From Siphonodentalium dalli (lineage: Eukaryota > Mollusca > Scaphopoda > Gadilida > Siphonodentaliidae): a stretch of DNA of 64,000 bases. Below are positions 23,462 through 34,720 of the stretch, piece by piece. Position 1 is the stretch's first letter, and every line of letters starts with the position of its first letter. The stretch is from NCBI GenBank assembly GCA_032622095.1, contig CP136066.1:143621559-143685558 (forward strand), in the 5' to 3' direction. The notes under the pieces were generated by a model. That model made no database searches. It was given only the letters and a program-made list of their open reading frames with translations, and had not been told where the DNA came from. The translations under genes and the position numbers were made by a program.

Positions 23462-23872
23462 CAATCCCGTCCTATTATGCTATAGAAAATATCAGAAATG
23501 ATACCTCTATGTGGCATTAATGCATATAGGTCATTAAAAATTCTAATTGGGGCTCAACATTGAGAAAAAATGGCTGAACCCCAAAATTGGGGTTCAGGCC
23601 CTTAAAAATGGAATTTGGGCCCCTTTTTATCAAAAATCGGTCGGCACCACTGAATTCCTCATCGAAAAGTACTCTAGAATCAGTATCAAACAGAAAGTGG
23701 TTGGATATTCCCTAAAGAGCCCAGTTGTGAGACCGACTATGTCAGCCACAGGATAATATTATTTTTTGCCAGGATCAAATCTTTCAGAACGTGTGTTAGA
23801 AACTGCTGACAACTAAATGCATTTTTAACTATAGAATATTTCAGTAAATTCATTAATTAGTATAAATTTTAC

Positions 23873-24028
23873 CACTGAGATTAAATTTGGCCTCCTGAAT
23901 CTCTGCAAACAATTCGTCCTGAACGACATCGGGAACCAAAGTCTGGAGTCGCTCAACGAAATACTCATCACGCGGAGTTGTCTTCCCTGCATGAGGTGAT
24001 AAATTTATTGTGTCTGCGAGTATTGTAC
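23873..24028 (-). CDS. prune-like protein: last DHH motif and domain linker (exon D)
   Basis: 156 nt: two bases of a split Gly codon, 51 codons, then one base of the next Gly codon. Acceptor GTCATTTACAG, donor GTG|GTAAAA. It encodes GTILADTINLS, whose Asp matches the metal-binding Asp of GTIILD in PRUNE1, then GKTTPRDEYFVERLQTLVPD and EIQEAKFNLSG. The family has a comparable KATPKD..YVE.L stretch where DHHA2 begins. The following intron (15432-23872) is the longest in the window and holds the 5.5-kb inverted-repeat element. Confidence 0.94.
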
Positions 24029-24177
24029 CTGTAAATGACAATAAAACAAAATTTACTACATAGGTAACTGATAGGAAGCAATGAAGATACATAGAATACA
24101 TCCATAATAGCCGAGAAAATCAAAATTTCACAATGAGTAGAATTGTGTTTTTAACGAAGAGCCTTTAGGAGAGTGGT

Positions 24178-24344
24178 TAACTCTTTGATGATTGAAGTTT
24201 CCTGAAATTTTGTGAAAACCCTGTGCCAATGCATTCTCTTATATATGGGAGTCTCTCGTAGGGAGTCTCACATATACAAGAGAATACATTGGCACAGGGT
24301 CTTTAATGCGGCACAAGCGCAGCTCCAATCATGAAAGGGTTAAA
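24178..24344. repeat. Family B element, copy 1 (single hairpin)
   Basis: Family B is bounded by AACCCTTCCATGACTGGAGC and the loose complement CTCCCATCATGAAAGGGTTA. It normally holds two successive hairpins of the form CCAATGCATTCTCTTATATA..TATAAGAGAATGCATTGG. This copy has one hairpin, as if deletion between the two had fused them. Confidence 0.8.
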
Positions 24345-25160
24345 ACCACAATACCACGAGTGGTGAAAATTTTGTACTCGCTGCTAGTATGCATGTATTT
24401 TATTTGGTTATTTGTTCTGTCAATTCAACTACTCCGCTGTTTACTTTTATCACTTTGTCACTCGCAGAGATGCATACTTTTTATGTCATACAGTAATCAG
24501 CCTGTTTCTAAACCATTACTCCCTGTCATATCTTCCCTATTTCACATAACGCTTGCAAGCTATGTTTGATTGAAACGTGGGTTATTTTCCTCATATTTAA
24601 TTGATAAAACAACTTCCAATTTTAAATGAATGTAGCACAAGAAATACCCATGAACATTTACACCCACAGTAGGAAGTTTGATACACACAGTAGGGTGTAA
24701 TGCTAAAATTTAAGAAATAGGTGTAACCGTGTTATACGCACACTGGCACAAGCAATTATGGTATAAACAACTTTTTACCTCATGTTTGAAACCATTACAA
24801 AGTTACAAACTGAATGATCACAACATTGTATATGGTAACACCCCGACTACTGTCTTTCTGCATAAAGATGGCATACACTTGTGTAGTGAGAAATGAATGT
24901 TGTATAGTTATTTTAATGCAGTCGTGTTACAGAACTGTTAGTTGCAAAATGACTTTTAACAATTGAATTGTTCTTCAACTACAATTGAGCAATATTTTCA
25001 TCGAAAAAATATAAGTAGACTACATTGAAATATAGGTACAATTCAGGGAAGGGCATTACTTTGCAAAGTAATACATTACCATTACCAATTTCTGCATTAC
25101 AATTACCATTATATATGTACCATTTCTTTTAAAATGAGACGTACATCTAATGCATTACCG
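24345..25160. other. Intron C-D stretch with nothing identified
   Basis: AT-rich sequence with a low-complexity ATTACCATTA patch near 25070-25110. No ORF of note or structured repeat. Confidence 0.4.
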
Positions 25161-25163
25161 TTC

Positions 25164-25598
25164 AAGCCTTGAAATAGTGTGTCTGTCATTTGCAGAATGA
25201 GGTCCCAAAAGGGTGAATTTAGTAACGCTGCCACGCATAGTGGGCTAGCATCTCTAAATTAACCCTCTGGGGAACTCATTCTCTTAGGCATCATCTTCTG
25301 GGAAGTATATACAGTCTCATATTAACATATATTGTTTTTAGTTACTTTTTCCCTTCTGTTCAGTTGCTATATCCCCTAATTTGCAGCAGATAAATTGCAT
25401 AATCGAGGCAACTATTATAAATGGATGAACACCAACTTCAACTGGGGAACTTAAATCTGATCCTTGGTCTCCCCATAGCGTTGAAGCCTCAGCAGAATGA
25501 GGTTCCCAGAGGGTTAATTTGCACTGCAGGATAGCATCACTAAATTCACCCTCTGGGGACCTTATTCTGCAAATGACAGACACACTATTTCAAGGATT
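25164..25598. repeat. Family C element, copy 3 (full length)
   Basis: Complete: ends CCTTGAAATAGTGTGTCTGT and ACACACTATTTCAAGG, two gapped hairpins and the conserved middle. Best reference copy for family C. Confidence 0.9.
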
Positions 25599-26169
25599 GT
25601 TACAGTTACAATTATTTTTTTAAACTAATTGTATAACAATTATCAGGTTCATGTACATGTAACTGTTATATAACGCAGGATTCATTACTTTTGTCTGTGT
25701 AAAGGGAAATGATTTTATCCCTTCAATAACTGCAAAACTCAATGTTTAGTAGTTGCTTGATAAGATTAAACAGACAGCGTTTGATTAACTTATCTGAGCA
25801 TTCCTACATATGAAAGAATAGAAATATATTGTGTGTTTATCTGACTTCCGTCCGCTTATCAAAATATCACTACAAATGAAGAATAAACTGTTCCAATTCA
25901 GGAATCAATAGGTTAAACTGTGTATCTGTTGTTGGACAATATTACGGGGGCTTGCCACTTAACACAATATGAATCTGAGATATAACATAGATCAATAAAG
26001 TATAGGAGAGCTGTAAGGAGTCACACAGTGTTAATGGAAACTCAATATCTAGAGTTATTCCTCTTTCATAGAAATAAAGATCACAACAGAGATTGTTGAA
26101 ATGCAAACATCCAAAACAGGGTACGATGCACATCTCTACAACTTCACATTGAGTGTGTGCTGAGGTCAA

Positions 26170-26430
26170 TATTATTGTCTAATCCTTTATTTACTAAATG
26201 GATCCTCTCACTCAGTTATAAAAGTATACATTGGAATGATCTATTATTCATCTTGAGGGGTTTACAGGAAAAATATGCAGACGACAGATAAGAAGAAGTC
26301 CAATATATTGGAGGGAAATGTTCAGATAATAAGTTCAACAAAAGAGCTATGATCCTTTCTTGAACTTATTATCTGAACGTTTCCAATGAGAACTAATCGT
26401 CAATAAGTATTTAGTAAAGAAAGGGTTAAC
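26170..26430. repeat. Family D fold-back element, copy 1
   Basis: Family D is bounded by TAACCCTTTCTTTACTAAAT-like ends. It holds GTATACATTGGAATGATC and a hairpin GGAAATGTTCAGATAATAAG..CTTATTATCTGAACRTTTCC. Intron C-D. Confidence 0.8.
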
Positions 26431-26488
26431 CCCTTATTTACTGAATGGAATCTCCTCGTTCTGAACAGTTTCTAAGGCAAATACTCAT

Positions 26489-26726
26489 TAACCTTTCCAT
26501 GACTGGAGAAAACCCTGTGCCAATGCATTCTCTCATATATGCGAGTCTCCCATAGGGATCCTCGCATATATAAGAGAATACATTGGCCTAATAATACTTA
26601 CCTTGACCGGGTAAGCCAATGCATTCTGTCATGCATGTGAAGCTCCCTTGCATATATAAGAGCATGCACTGGCACAGGGTCTTTAATTTTGCTGCAGCAG
26701 CTCAGCTCCCATCATGAACGGGTTAA
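26489..26726. repeat. Family B element, copy 2 (two hairpins)
   Basis: Standard two-hairpin form. The spacer reads TACTTACCTTGACC, whose complement GGTCAAGGTAAG is a strong splice donor motif in the prune sense. Confidence 0.85.
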
Positions 26727-26886
26727 TTAGTATTTAGTAATTATTATTATAAAAGGGATCTATATTGTGGGAGGAAACAATTTCGAAACAAGCAGCTTCT
26801 ATGTAGTGCAATAAAAAACTAGAGATGGGATAGTCCCAGTAGGACTAAGGATACACCCCCCACCCACATTGCATTTTGGCTACATT

Positions 26887-27151
26887 AATACTTTCATGAT
26901 GGGAGCTGTGCTGGTGCAGCATTAAATATCTTGTGCCAGTGCATTCTCTTATATATGTGAGTCTGACATAAGGGAGCCAAGCATATATAAGAGAATGCAT
27001 TGGCTTACAAAGTCAAGGTAAATATATTTAGGTCAATGCATTTTCTTTAATAAATATGCGAGGCTCCATATTGGAGACTTACAAATATAAGAGAATGCAT
27101 TGGCACAGGGTTTTCGCAAAATTTCAGGAAGCTCCAGTCATGGAAGGGTTA
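26887..27151. repeat. Family B element, copy 3 (opposite orientation)
   Basis: Starts CTTTCATGATGGGAGCTG and ends CAGTCATGGAAGGGTTAAG. It ends about 110 bp from exon C. Confidence 0.85.
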
Positions 27152-27262
27152 AGGCTAGCCATATTAAGTATGAACATATCTATATTTGGAAAAAGAACAA
27201 CTACTCTCTTCAAAAGTGTTAAACTCGTACATATATGTATTAAGGTAACAAGATAATAATAC

Positions 27263-27372
27263 CATATAATAGGAGAAATATCACAGGATCTAATTCGATG
27301 TCGGCACCATTTATTATCTTCTCTGCTATCAATGTTGTACAGGATCCGACTTGCTCAATTGTCTGCACACAT
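27263..27372 (-). CDS. prune-like protein: end of DHH domain (exon C)
   Basis: 110 nt: one base completing a split Gly codon, 36 codons, one base of the next Gly codon. Acceptor TTCTTGATTTTAG, donor ATG|GTATTA. It encodes CVQTIEQVGSCTTLIAEKI, then NGADIELDPVIFLLLYG. GSC.TL(I/V).E.I and the LL.G ending both match PRUNE1. Joining to exon D restores LLYG-TILAD, equivalent to LLHGTIILD. A nearer possible donor after GATCCT was rejected because it breaks the phase and loses the LLYG match. Confidence 0.93.
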
Positions 27373-27584
27373 CTAAAATCAAGAAAATTTATAGTCGTAT
27401 TACCTGATGAAACATCCAAAAGTAAGGAAATTTATAGGCATATTATCTGATGTGGTGTGCTCAGATATGCAGAACGACTGTGAGGAAGATTACAGTCAAA
27501 TGTCATGTCAGCAATCATCTATCAGATGATTGAAAAAGACCTAAAGAGTTGGACAAAATATCTCAAGGTATAAACTTACGCCTG

Positions 27585-28015
27585 TAGAAAACAGACTCCA
27601 CCAGTTCAAAACTTGCGAACATTTTGATGTTCTAATAGGGAAGTTTATAACATTGCATAAACCTGTAATAATACCTATTCCTTAACAATGTATTTCACAG
27701 TACCAGTAGGTGAAGGTCCCAGCTCGAGATTGCATGATTTAGGTGAGCCGATTTTGCTTTGCATCACTTACATCCATGGAATTTCTCCCAGGTAATCAAT
27801 ATTCAATATTTATTGTGATATTGGCTCACAAAAGTAAAAACAATAATGCAATCACAGCTCTGAAATAGATTATTATGGTATTAACAAAGAATTATATTCC
27901 CAGTGTTGTTTGTTCAATGCTACAAAGTTCCTGGTCAGAACATCAAAAAGTTTGCAGGTTTTGAATGGGTGGAATATGATCTCTACAGGAGAATAAAGCC
28001 AGAGTAGAGATCCAT
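27585..28015. repeat. Family M fold-back repeat, copy 1
   Basis: The two halves (CACCAGTTCAAAACTTGCGA near 27600; TTTGCAGGTTTTGAATGGGTGG near 27950) are loosely complementary. They surround GTGAAGGTCCCAGCTCGA. Related to 32750-33280. Confidence 0.55.
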
Positions 28016-28950
28016 GGCATGATCTAGATATAAACTAATGCTCCAAGTACTGAAATAAAATTAATTATTATATGCGCAATTCTCCGTTTCTTATTGATTA
28101 AGTTTTAATAATTAAACTAAAATTAGTATGCACAAAATAATTATGCAGATCTGGCAGTTAATAATTCATTCAACATAACGAGTCTCATTGTTCAAACAGA
28201 AATTCCTAGAGGATTCCGCTGGTGACCTTACATCTATGGGATCTGGCAGTAAGCCAGTAGCATTTGGAGCACGATGTACCCATGCTCAAACTAGCCCAAG
28301 GAGGCCACCCGATGCAACCAGGGCTTAAAATCTGATGATAATCAGAATCATGATTCTTTGTTTGATTCTCGTAAAAAGCAGCTGATTGCTGCAGAAATGC
28401 TAAACTTTGATTCACGCAATTTTTTTTATGGATTTTAATGCCTGGTCGACAGGAACGACATTAGCTTTTTATGTATTCTATATATAGTATGCCTGGCCCA
28501 TGTATATTCCAAATGAAGATAGTCCTGTATTTTGCAAATATATTGTACATATAAATTTGCTCTGAACTTCCTGCATGTAATTAACTAGTGTTACCGATAA
28601 AATTGTAGGCCTTTATGGGACGTTTGTCTCTTATGTATGCTTTTTTTTACATTACAAACATGTTCACGAACAACCCTTTGCTAATTTAACGCATCACATG
28701 TGTTGAACAGATATGGCACCCTTATCATTCTCATTTCACCATCACTCTTGGCAAAATGTGCAACAATGTTTCAATGATAAGGACATGATAGATATTCAAA
28801 AATATTCAAATCGGCAGTCTGATTCGGTATCGATGCCAAATAATACTGGCAATATCGTCATCAAATTGAATCTTAAAATTTCAATAGCCTATGGTTCCAA
28901 AGTAAGACGGCTCTGCATGATTTATTGAGAAGATGCAACAAAATACATAC

Positions 28951-29231
28951 CCATCATTTGGATCTCGTTCTTGAGCGTGATGATCGACGACCTCTGTGAC
29001 ACAATTCTCAAGGTCAGAGTCAGCAGCTGGTAGGATATTGTGATCAACAAGTGTCAATGATAATCTCCCTTGTTCATGCAGACTATGCAAATCTACCTCA
29101 TCTCGGAATAGGAGCAGATCGTCTGTGATCCTGTTTTTATGCAGAAAGAATGTTGTTTCTGTCCGCAATCGGTACTCACTCCGATGAATGTTCAGAACAG
29201 GCAGATAACAAAATAGAGGATTATCCTGGCT
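28951..29231 (-). CDS. prune-like protein: DHH domain centre, motifs II and III (exon B)
   Basis: 281 nt, phase 0 in and two bases of a Gly codon out. Acceptor TTCTTTTTCAG, donor TGG|GTATGT. It encodes YLPVLNIHRSEYRLRTE (compare VPVLNIKRSELPLR in PRUNE1), FRDEVDLHSL (motif II), LTLVDHNIL (motif III) and EVVDHHAQE. Motif III reads D-H-N, the form found in family II pyrophosphatases and yeast PPX1. PRUNE1 has D-H-H there. A DHH triplet appears about 20 residues later where PRUNE1 has DHR. These residues bind the catalytic metals, so activity on phosphoanhydrides or cyclic nucleotides is plausible but not shown. Confidence 0.95.
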
Positions 29232-29568
29232 CTGAAAAAGAATAAATAATATTAGTTAATATATAGTCACATGGCAGTTTGCATGCCAAAACAAACAACA
29301 GCCATGTGCATGGCATGGAAAAGAAAGAGCGTTCCATGTTAGTCTGTTCCTGATATGGTAGAAATAAAGATCATTTGTTTCACTTCTGTGCGAAGCATTG
29401 AATACAGCTGGAAAATGGCTGTGACCATGGCAAGTATTTTTCAAAGCAAATGAAGCCGGTATATCAATATTTTGTGTATTTGTTAACCTATCTTTAATAT
29501 ACCTCTGTCCAAATTACATCGACAAAATTTAGAAGCTCGAATGAGCCATGTCCTTTTAATATTAACCC

Positions 29569-30042
29569 ATTCTTACACTAAATGGATTATCCCATTCAGC
29601 TATAAAAGTATACATTGCAATAGTATATTATTCATTTGAAGGGGTGTTCAGGTAATAAAAGCAGACCACAGTACACATAATACAAAAAGATAATAAAACA
29701 GCAGAATGATTCATATACATTGGAGGGAAATGTTCAGATAATAAGTTCAACCTGGTTGTTTGTTGAACTTATTATCTGAACATTTCCTAAGGGAACTACA
29801 GCAATGACCTAAATAATCGACTCCTTAACCACAGCAGAATTATGGGTAGTTTTCAGGATTTAGTGAGAAATATAGCTTGTTGCCATTCATCGGAAAGCTC
29901 TGTGAGACCTTTCCGATGAATGGCAACAAGCCATATTTCCGACTAAATCCTGAAAAATTACCCATAACTCTGCTGTGGTTAAGGAGTCAATTATTTAGGG
30001 CATTGCTGTACTTGTCAATGAAAGTTTAGTATAGAAAGGGTT
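29569..30042. repeat. Family D element, copy 2, interrupted by family A copy 4
   Basis: TAACCCATTCTTACACTAAA begins the element. The GGAAATGTTCAGATAATAAG hairpin follows at about 29730-29785. Family A copy 4 sits in the right flank, after which GTCAATGAAAGTTTAGTATA and AGGGTTAAA close the element. Confidence 0.8.
29797..30010. repeat. Family A hairpin, copy 4, inserted in family D
   Basis: Bounded by TA on both sides inside the family D element: AACTACAGCAATG at the left and CATTGCTGTAC at the right. This nesting supports TA-duplicating transposition. Confidence 0.88.
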
Positions 30043-30109
30043 AAACTAGAGATGGGTTTCGCCCGGTACATCCCACCTATGGTATATAGAAGTGACAGGA
30101 GTGTGTGCT

Positions 30110-30260
30110 GATGGATTCATATTTTAAATCCAAGATGGCTGCTGGTGGCCATGTTATTTTTTGTTACAAATTTCGGGAAAAAAGGGAGGCTCCCATCTAG
30201 AGGTGACCCACGAAGATCCATACGAAGTTTGGTAACGATTGGATAAGAAATGTGACCTAT
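30110..30260. repeat. Repeat P (copy 1)
   Basis: AAATCCAAGATGGCTGCTGG, GGCCATGTT and GAAGTTTGGTAACGATTGGA recur at 37015-37145 in the same order. Confidence 0.6.
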
Positions 30261-30764
30261 ATAAAGGTGTGATAAAGGACTTAGTAACACAATTTGGCCA
30301 CCAACATCAGTTTAAATACACACTGTGCTTGTTGTTGAGATAGGCACACCAGCATGTGCACCCATCCAAGTATAAATAGTGCTCCACATTTAGTTCAATG
30401 AATGAACAATACTACCAGATCACTTGAGAGAGTTCAATGTAGTGTATATTAGTTTTTTCTAACAAAGCACTTAGTTCGAATTTGGAGGTAAACGTACACA
30501 GCCTTAGAATAACGGATTATTTAGGAAGTGGAATAATGATATATTGATAACAGGAAATGGATTAATTGAGGTAATTGCGGCTCTATTCATGTAACATCTT
30601 GATAAATGGCTTATGTCGTAATTACTATTGATTTAACCTTCGGTTAATTCCATGCATTCAGTGCAGGTGAAATATGGAGTTCATTTATCTAACAACCAGC
30701 CATAACAATTCATAACCTCATGGCTGCTATATGTCTGTACTGAGAATGGGGGTAAAATGTAATG

Positions 30765-30805
30765 TTGTGTGCCATGCTGTGTGCCATGCTGTGTGCTATA
30801 CTGGT
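30765..30805. repeat. Short tandem repeat
   Basis: GTGTGCCATGCT occurs in close tandem, followed by a variant (GTGTGCTATACT). Confidence 0.75.
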
Positions 30806-31069
30806 ACATCCGAACTGAGCATGGACCTAGTTGAGGACACTAGCAGACAGCAATTATTCATAGAGAAATTTCATAGATTATAGTAACTGGAGCCAGCATA
30901 TCTCAATGTTTTAATATCAAATGGTATTTCAGGATTGTTTATGGTAATAGGTTTTAGGATTTCCGCTATGTTCCCATTACAATTTTTCATCCCAAATTGC
31001 CCACGATGAGTGAAGATGTTAATATTAAACATGCAGGTTATTGTTAAGGTATTAGAGCATTAGGCCCTC

Positions 31070-31200
31070 ATAAGCTGTCGAGCGATGGCAAAGCTGGATC
31101 GAATCCCGAACGTGGATTTGTGATCCATACACCATAAACTGATTTGAGTATCTGGACAATTTATTCAGTTGTCTTGAGTTGTTGGTTTCTACGTACGTGT
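31070..31200 (+). mobile_element. Possible SINE fragment
   Basis: GGATCGAATCCCG resembles a polymerase III box B. It is followed by TCTGGACAATTTATTCAGTT, which resembles part of the body of the 10620-10925 element. No convincing box A. Confidence 0.3.
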
Positions 31201-31230
31201 AGTTGAGTGGGATTATTTAACAATGAAATT

Positions 31231-31334
31231 AGCTTTCCGATGAATGGTAACAATCCATATTTCCGACTAAATCCCTAAAAATTACCCAGAATTCTCCTGT
31301 GGTTAAGTAGTCGATTATTTAGGGCATTCTTGTA
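31231..31334. repeat. Family A, half copy (5)
   Basis: Only the second arm: AGCTTTCCGATGAATGG through GGGCATTCTTGTA. It lies 12 bases from full copy 6. Confidence 0.85.
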
Positions 31335-31345
31335 CCATTTTGAGG

Positions 31346-31564
31346 TACAGTAATGCTCTTAATTAATTCGACTCCATAACCACAGCAGAATTATGGGTAA
31401 CTTTTCAGGATTTAGTCGGAAATATGGCTTGTTGCCATTCATTGGAAAGCTCTCGCCGAGAGCTTTCCGATGAATGGCAACAAGCCATATTTCCGACTAA
31501 TTCCTGAAAAGTTACCCAGAATTCTGCTGTGGTTATGGAGTCGATTAATTAGAGCATTACTGTA
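31346..31564. repeat. Family A hairpin, copy 6
   Basis: Full-length, arms nearly identical, with AAGCTCTCGCCGAGAGCTTT at the turn. It ends 28 bases from the exon A donor, so it would fold in the prune transcript next to that splice site. Confidence 0.9.
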
Positions 31565-31592
31565 ACACTTATTGATTATGGTTGGTTTATAC

Positions 31593-31697
31593 CTTCGTTA
31601 AGTAATATCCGTAGATGATAGCACAGACTGTTGAGTCCAGGTCGCATGCCTCGTTGCCAATGACAACATGAACTTTATCATAGCTGGACAATTCATT
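31593..31697 (-). CDS. prune-like DHH phosphoesterase, first recognised coding exon (exon A)
   Basis: 35 codons, phase 0 to 0; acceptor TTTATATTTCAG, donor AAG|GTATAA. It encodes NELSSYDKVHVVIGNEACDL, then DSTVCAIIYGYYLTK. VHVV(I/L)GNEACDLDS.V is the signature of metazoan prune proteins, and DLDS holds the first metal-binding Asp of the DHH fold. The protein family acts in the cytosol on short polyphosphates or cAMP, and human PRUNE1 binds NM23/NME1. About 15-20 N-terminal residues, including the start Met, are missing and should be in an upstream exon that I could not find. Exons A-G total 671 codons, against 453 residues for whole human PRUNE1. Confidence 0.95.
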
Positions 31698-32316
31698 CTG
31701 AAATATAAAGATAAAGAATCTTTAAAAAACATTGTAGAACCCAATATAATGCATGTCCATTGTTTGCTCAATCTCACTTCAAGTTTTCGCTGATGAGTTC
31801 CATGGAGTAATGAAATTGGTCTAAGTGATTAACATGGCACAGATAAATAAATACTTGTTTCTGATTCCTCTATACATTCAGTTCTATGTTAGTATTTCTC
31901 ATTGTTAAAAATATATTAACTATTGTTTTGGGCACCAATGACTAGAAGTTTTTGGACATACATGTACGTGAACCTGTTATTTAAGAAATGAATGAAGTGG
32001 GTGTGTGTGTTATTGGGGGGATACGCAGCAACGATAACATGATCAATATAAATAACTGGCTTCAGATGCAATTCAGCTGAACTTGAAAAGCACGCCAAAT
32101 TATTCTGCTGACCGCTTTTAGTGATTAGGTTAGATTAGGTCAACAATTTGTGATGTTTTGTTCATGTTACGGTCTGTGTGTTATTGGGGAATGAAATGCG
32201 TGACCCAATTGGCAGTTGAACAATTCACCATACAGGATTTAGTGTAACACAGATGGGCCATGTAAATATTATATTTTGTCACCGAGTGAGAACTGGGTAA
32301 GGACTTTGAATAATTG

Positions 32317-32481
32317 CAGTATAATGCCCTGAATAATCAACTCCTTAACCACAGCAGAATGATGGGTAATTTTTCAGGATTTAGTTCGAAATTTGGCAGC
32401 CATATTTCCGACTAAATCCTGAAAAATAACCCATAATTATGCTGTGGTTAAGGAGTCGATTATTTAGGGCATTACACTGTA
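32317..32481. repeat. Family A hairpin, copy 7, shortened
   Basis: About 45 bp around the turn are missing; the arms meet at TTCGAAATTTGGCAGCCATA. Confidence 0.85.
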
Positions 32482-32749
32482 TAATGACACAATTCAAACA
32501 CAGGCTATACAGAAACATTAGTCAGTATATGGGGTTAGCATTGTCTCACTATAGGCTGATTCCTGTTCAACATGTCCCCTGGTACCATAACGACAATCTA
32601 ATATACATGTATCATTGGTGATGCAGATCCTCCTTGCTGGCTAAGAGATCTATCCCAAACCTATATAACACTTGAGGGATATTCACAACTTCCTACCAGA
32701 TTGTTTTGACACCGATGACATGTGTGAACCGATTATTAGATACTGTCAT

Positions 32750-33280
32750 CAAACAGGAACTGGGTAAGGAATTTGATAGATCATGCCATGAATCTTGACT
32801 CTGACTGTAGAGATCATATTCCACCAGTACAAAACCTGGGAACTTTTTGAAGTTTTGACAGGGAACCTTATAAAGTAAAAAAATAACTCGCGGAATATAT
32901 TTCTTAGTTATTATCTGTTCCTTAATAATGTACTTCACTGTAGATGAAGGTCCCAACTCGAAATTGTATGTTTTTCTATGACTTTTGTGAGCCAATATCG
33001 CAAAATACATTGTATTAATTACCCATGAGAAATTCCATAATTGTAAGTGACACAAAGCAAAATCACTAACAAAGTCACTTATATCGTGAAATTTTTAGTT
33101 TGAACCTTCACCTACAGTGAAATACATTATTAAGGAACATATAAGAAATATATTCTCCACATAATTTTTTTCGACTTTAGGAGGTTCCCTGTCAAAACTT
33201 CAAAAAGTTCTTGTACTGGTGGAATATGATCTCTCTATGGGCTTTAGTCAGAGTAGAGATTCGTGGCATGATATAGGAAT
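32750..33280. repeat. Family M fold-back repeat, copy 2
   Basis: ATATTCCACCAGTACAAAAC at about 32816 returns inverted near 33215, and TTCACTGTAGATGAAGGT near 32935 returns near 33105. The minus-strand open frame over 32693-33055 is a by-product and shows no known domain. Confidence 0.65.
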
Positions 33281-33318
33281 TTGAATGAATAGTATATATG
33301 TTAACCCTTTATTTACTT

Positions 33319-33565
33319 AACTCTTCCATGAATGGAGCTTCCTGCAACTTTGTGAAAATGCTGTGCCAATGTATTCTGCTATATATGAGAGACTCCCACT
33401 AGGAGCCTCACATATAAAGGAGAATACATTGGCCAAACAATATTTATCTAGTGCATTCTCTTATATATGCAAGGCTCCCTATGGGAGACTCGCATATATA
33501 AGAGAATGTACTAGCACAGGATCTTTAATGCTGCACCAGCATAGCTCCCGTCATGAAGGGATTAT
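33319..33565. repeat. Family B element, copy 4
   Basis: Two-hairpin form, diverged in the first hairpin. Confidence 0.85.
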
Positions 33566-33569
33566 TACA

Positions 33570-34175
33570 CATTGATGAGTGAGTAGTTCCCTTAGGAAAT
33601 GTTCAGATAATAGCCAGGTTAAGCCAGGCATACATGTGACTTGTAGTGTGATTTGCTATGGTATTGCTATGGCGACAGGAACAGGTCACATGATTTTACA
33701 GCGGTAAACCTACACTTTTATAGATATTGGCCCAACATGTAATAAAACCTATAAACAATAGTCGGTGGTGGTGCGGAAAAGCTGAGGTCACCGATACACA
33801 ATCAAAATAAGATTGTTCCACTCAGGCAATTCCCATTGTCACACTGCCTGCATAGCATTGGTCACTCATTTGTTTATTAGAAAATTATTCCTCTTTGCTA
33901 CAAGTTTTGTATGCTACAAGTCTATGTTGGCAATGGCAAAACATGTTATAAGTTACATGTATGTGTGTCTAAACCTGGCTAAATAAGTTCAATAGTTGTT
34001 GAACTTATTATCTGAACATTATCCACCAATGAATAGGATTCCTTCTTAAGTTGTACATTTTATATTATTCTGTCGTCTGCTTATGTTTGCTGAACAGCCC
34101 TCCAGAAGAAGAATATGCCATTCCAAGGAATACTTTATTACTGGTTGGGAGAATTCATTCAATAAAGAAAGTGTT
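33570..34175. repeat. Family D element, copy 3, with an internal insertion
   Basis: TTAGGAAATGTTCAGATAAT at about 33593 and GAACTTATTATCTGAACATT near 33999 are the two arms. About 380 bp of unrelated sequence replaces the loop. Confidence 0.6.
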
Positions 34176-34229
34176 AATTGTTAGCGATTATAGAAAGACA
34201 AAATTTAACATAAAGTGAGTATATTGGGT

Positions 34230-34720
34230 TGAAATTAATGCCTCACGATGGGTTGCTCCTGTTCAACATGTCCCCTGGTACCATGACAACAATCTAACAT
34301 ATGATGGCCGATGCAGAACTTCATGCCCGGCCGAGATCAGTCTCATGCCAACACTTGGTCCATTGGCCGATAAACAGAGCTTCCTGTCCAAGATGAAGGA
34401 ACTTGCTCAGTGGGAGGCATTACGTGATTATTAAGATCAAATTCATAAGTGCCACACTCCAAGAAATATTGAAGAACACATGCGTGCAATAACGTGGTTC
34501 TTAACGAACAGTAAGAGGATTATTTTCCCCTTCTCTAGAGTCCTTCTAATTGAAAATCAATCAAAAGTATAAATCCGATTATGGGTTGTTACACTGGGGA
34601 ATGGGCCAATATTACGATGCTATGTTCTATATGTCATAGCATTAAGAGGCCATTCCAGTCCCATCTCCTATGGGCAGTCACGCTAGGGAATGATCAAGCC
34701 AGTTTACCATGTGATGTTAG
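34230..34720. repeat. Repeat L fragments
   Basis: GTTCAACATGTCCCCTGGTA occurs near 34262 and earlier near 32566. GTTACACTGGGGAATG at about 34589 is echoed near 34678. Tandem-like, no ORF. Confidence 0.45.

Larger units (their letters stand above)
18264..23739. mobile_element. 5.5-kb element with very long inverted arms
   Basis: The ends are TAGTCGGTCTCACAACTGGG at 18264 and its complement ending at 23739; TGT lies outside each end. The left arm (18264 to about 19610) and right arm (about 22085 to 23739) match over most of their length, diverging slightly. Each arm has taken one later insertion: 18645-19190 on the left and 22621-23461 on the right. The 2.5-kb middle has no long ORF or known domain. 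It lies wholly within the prune intron D-E, where its arms could pair in pre-mRNA. Confidence 0.75.

Noticed and set aside
24029-27262. A missing micro-exon between exons C and D
   Set aside because: Extending exon C to the donor ATG|GTATTA supplies LLYG and the right phase, so no extra exon is needed.
32693-33055. 120-codon minus-strand frame
   Set aside because: Falls within the family M fold-back; the related copy at 27585-28015 has no matching frame.
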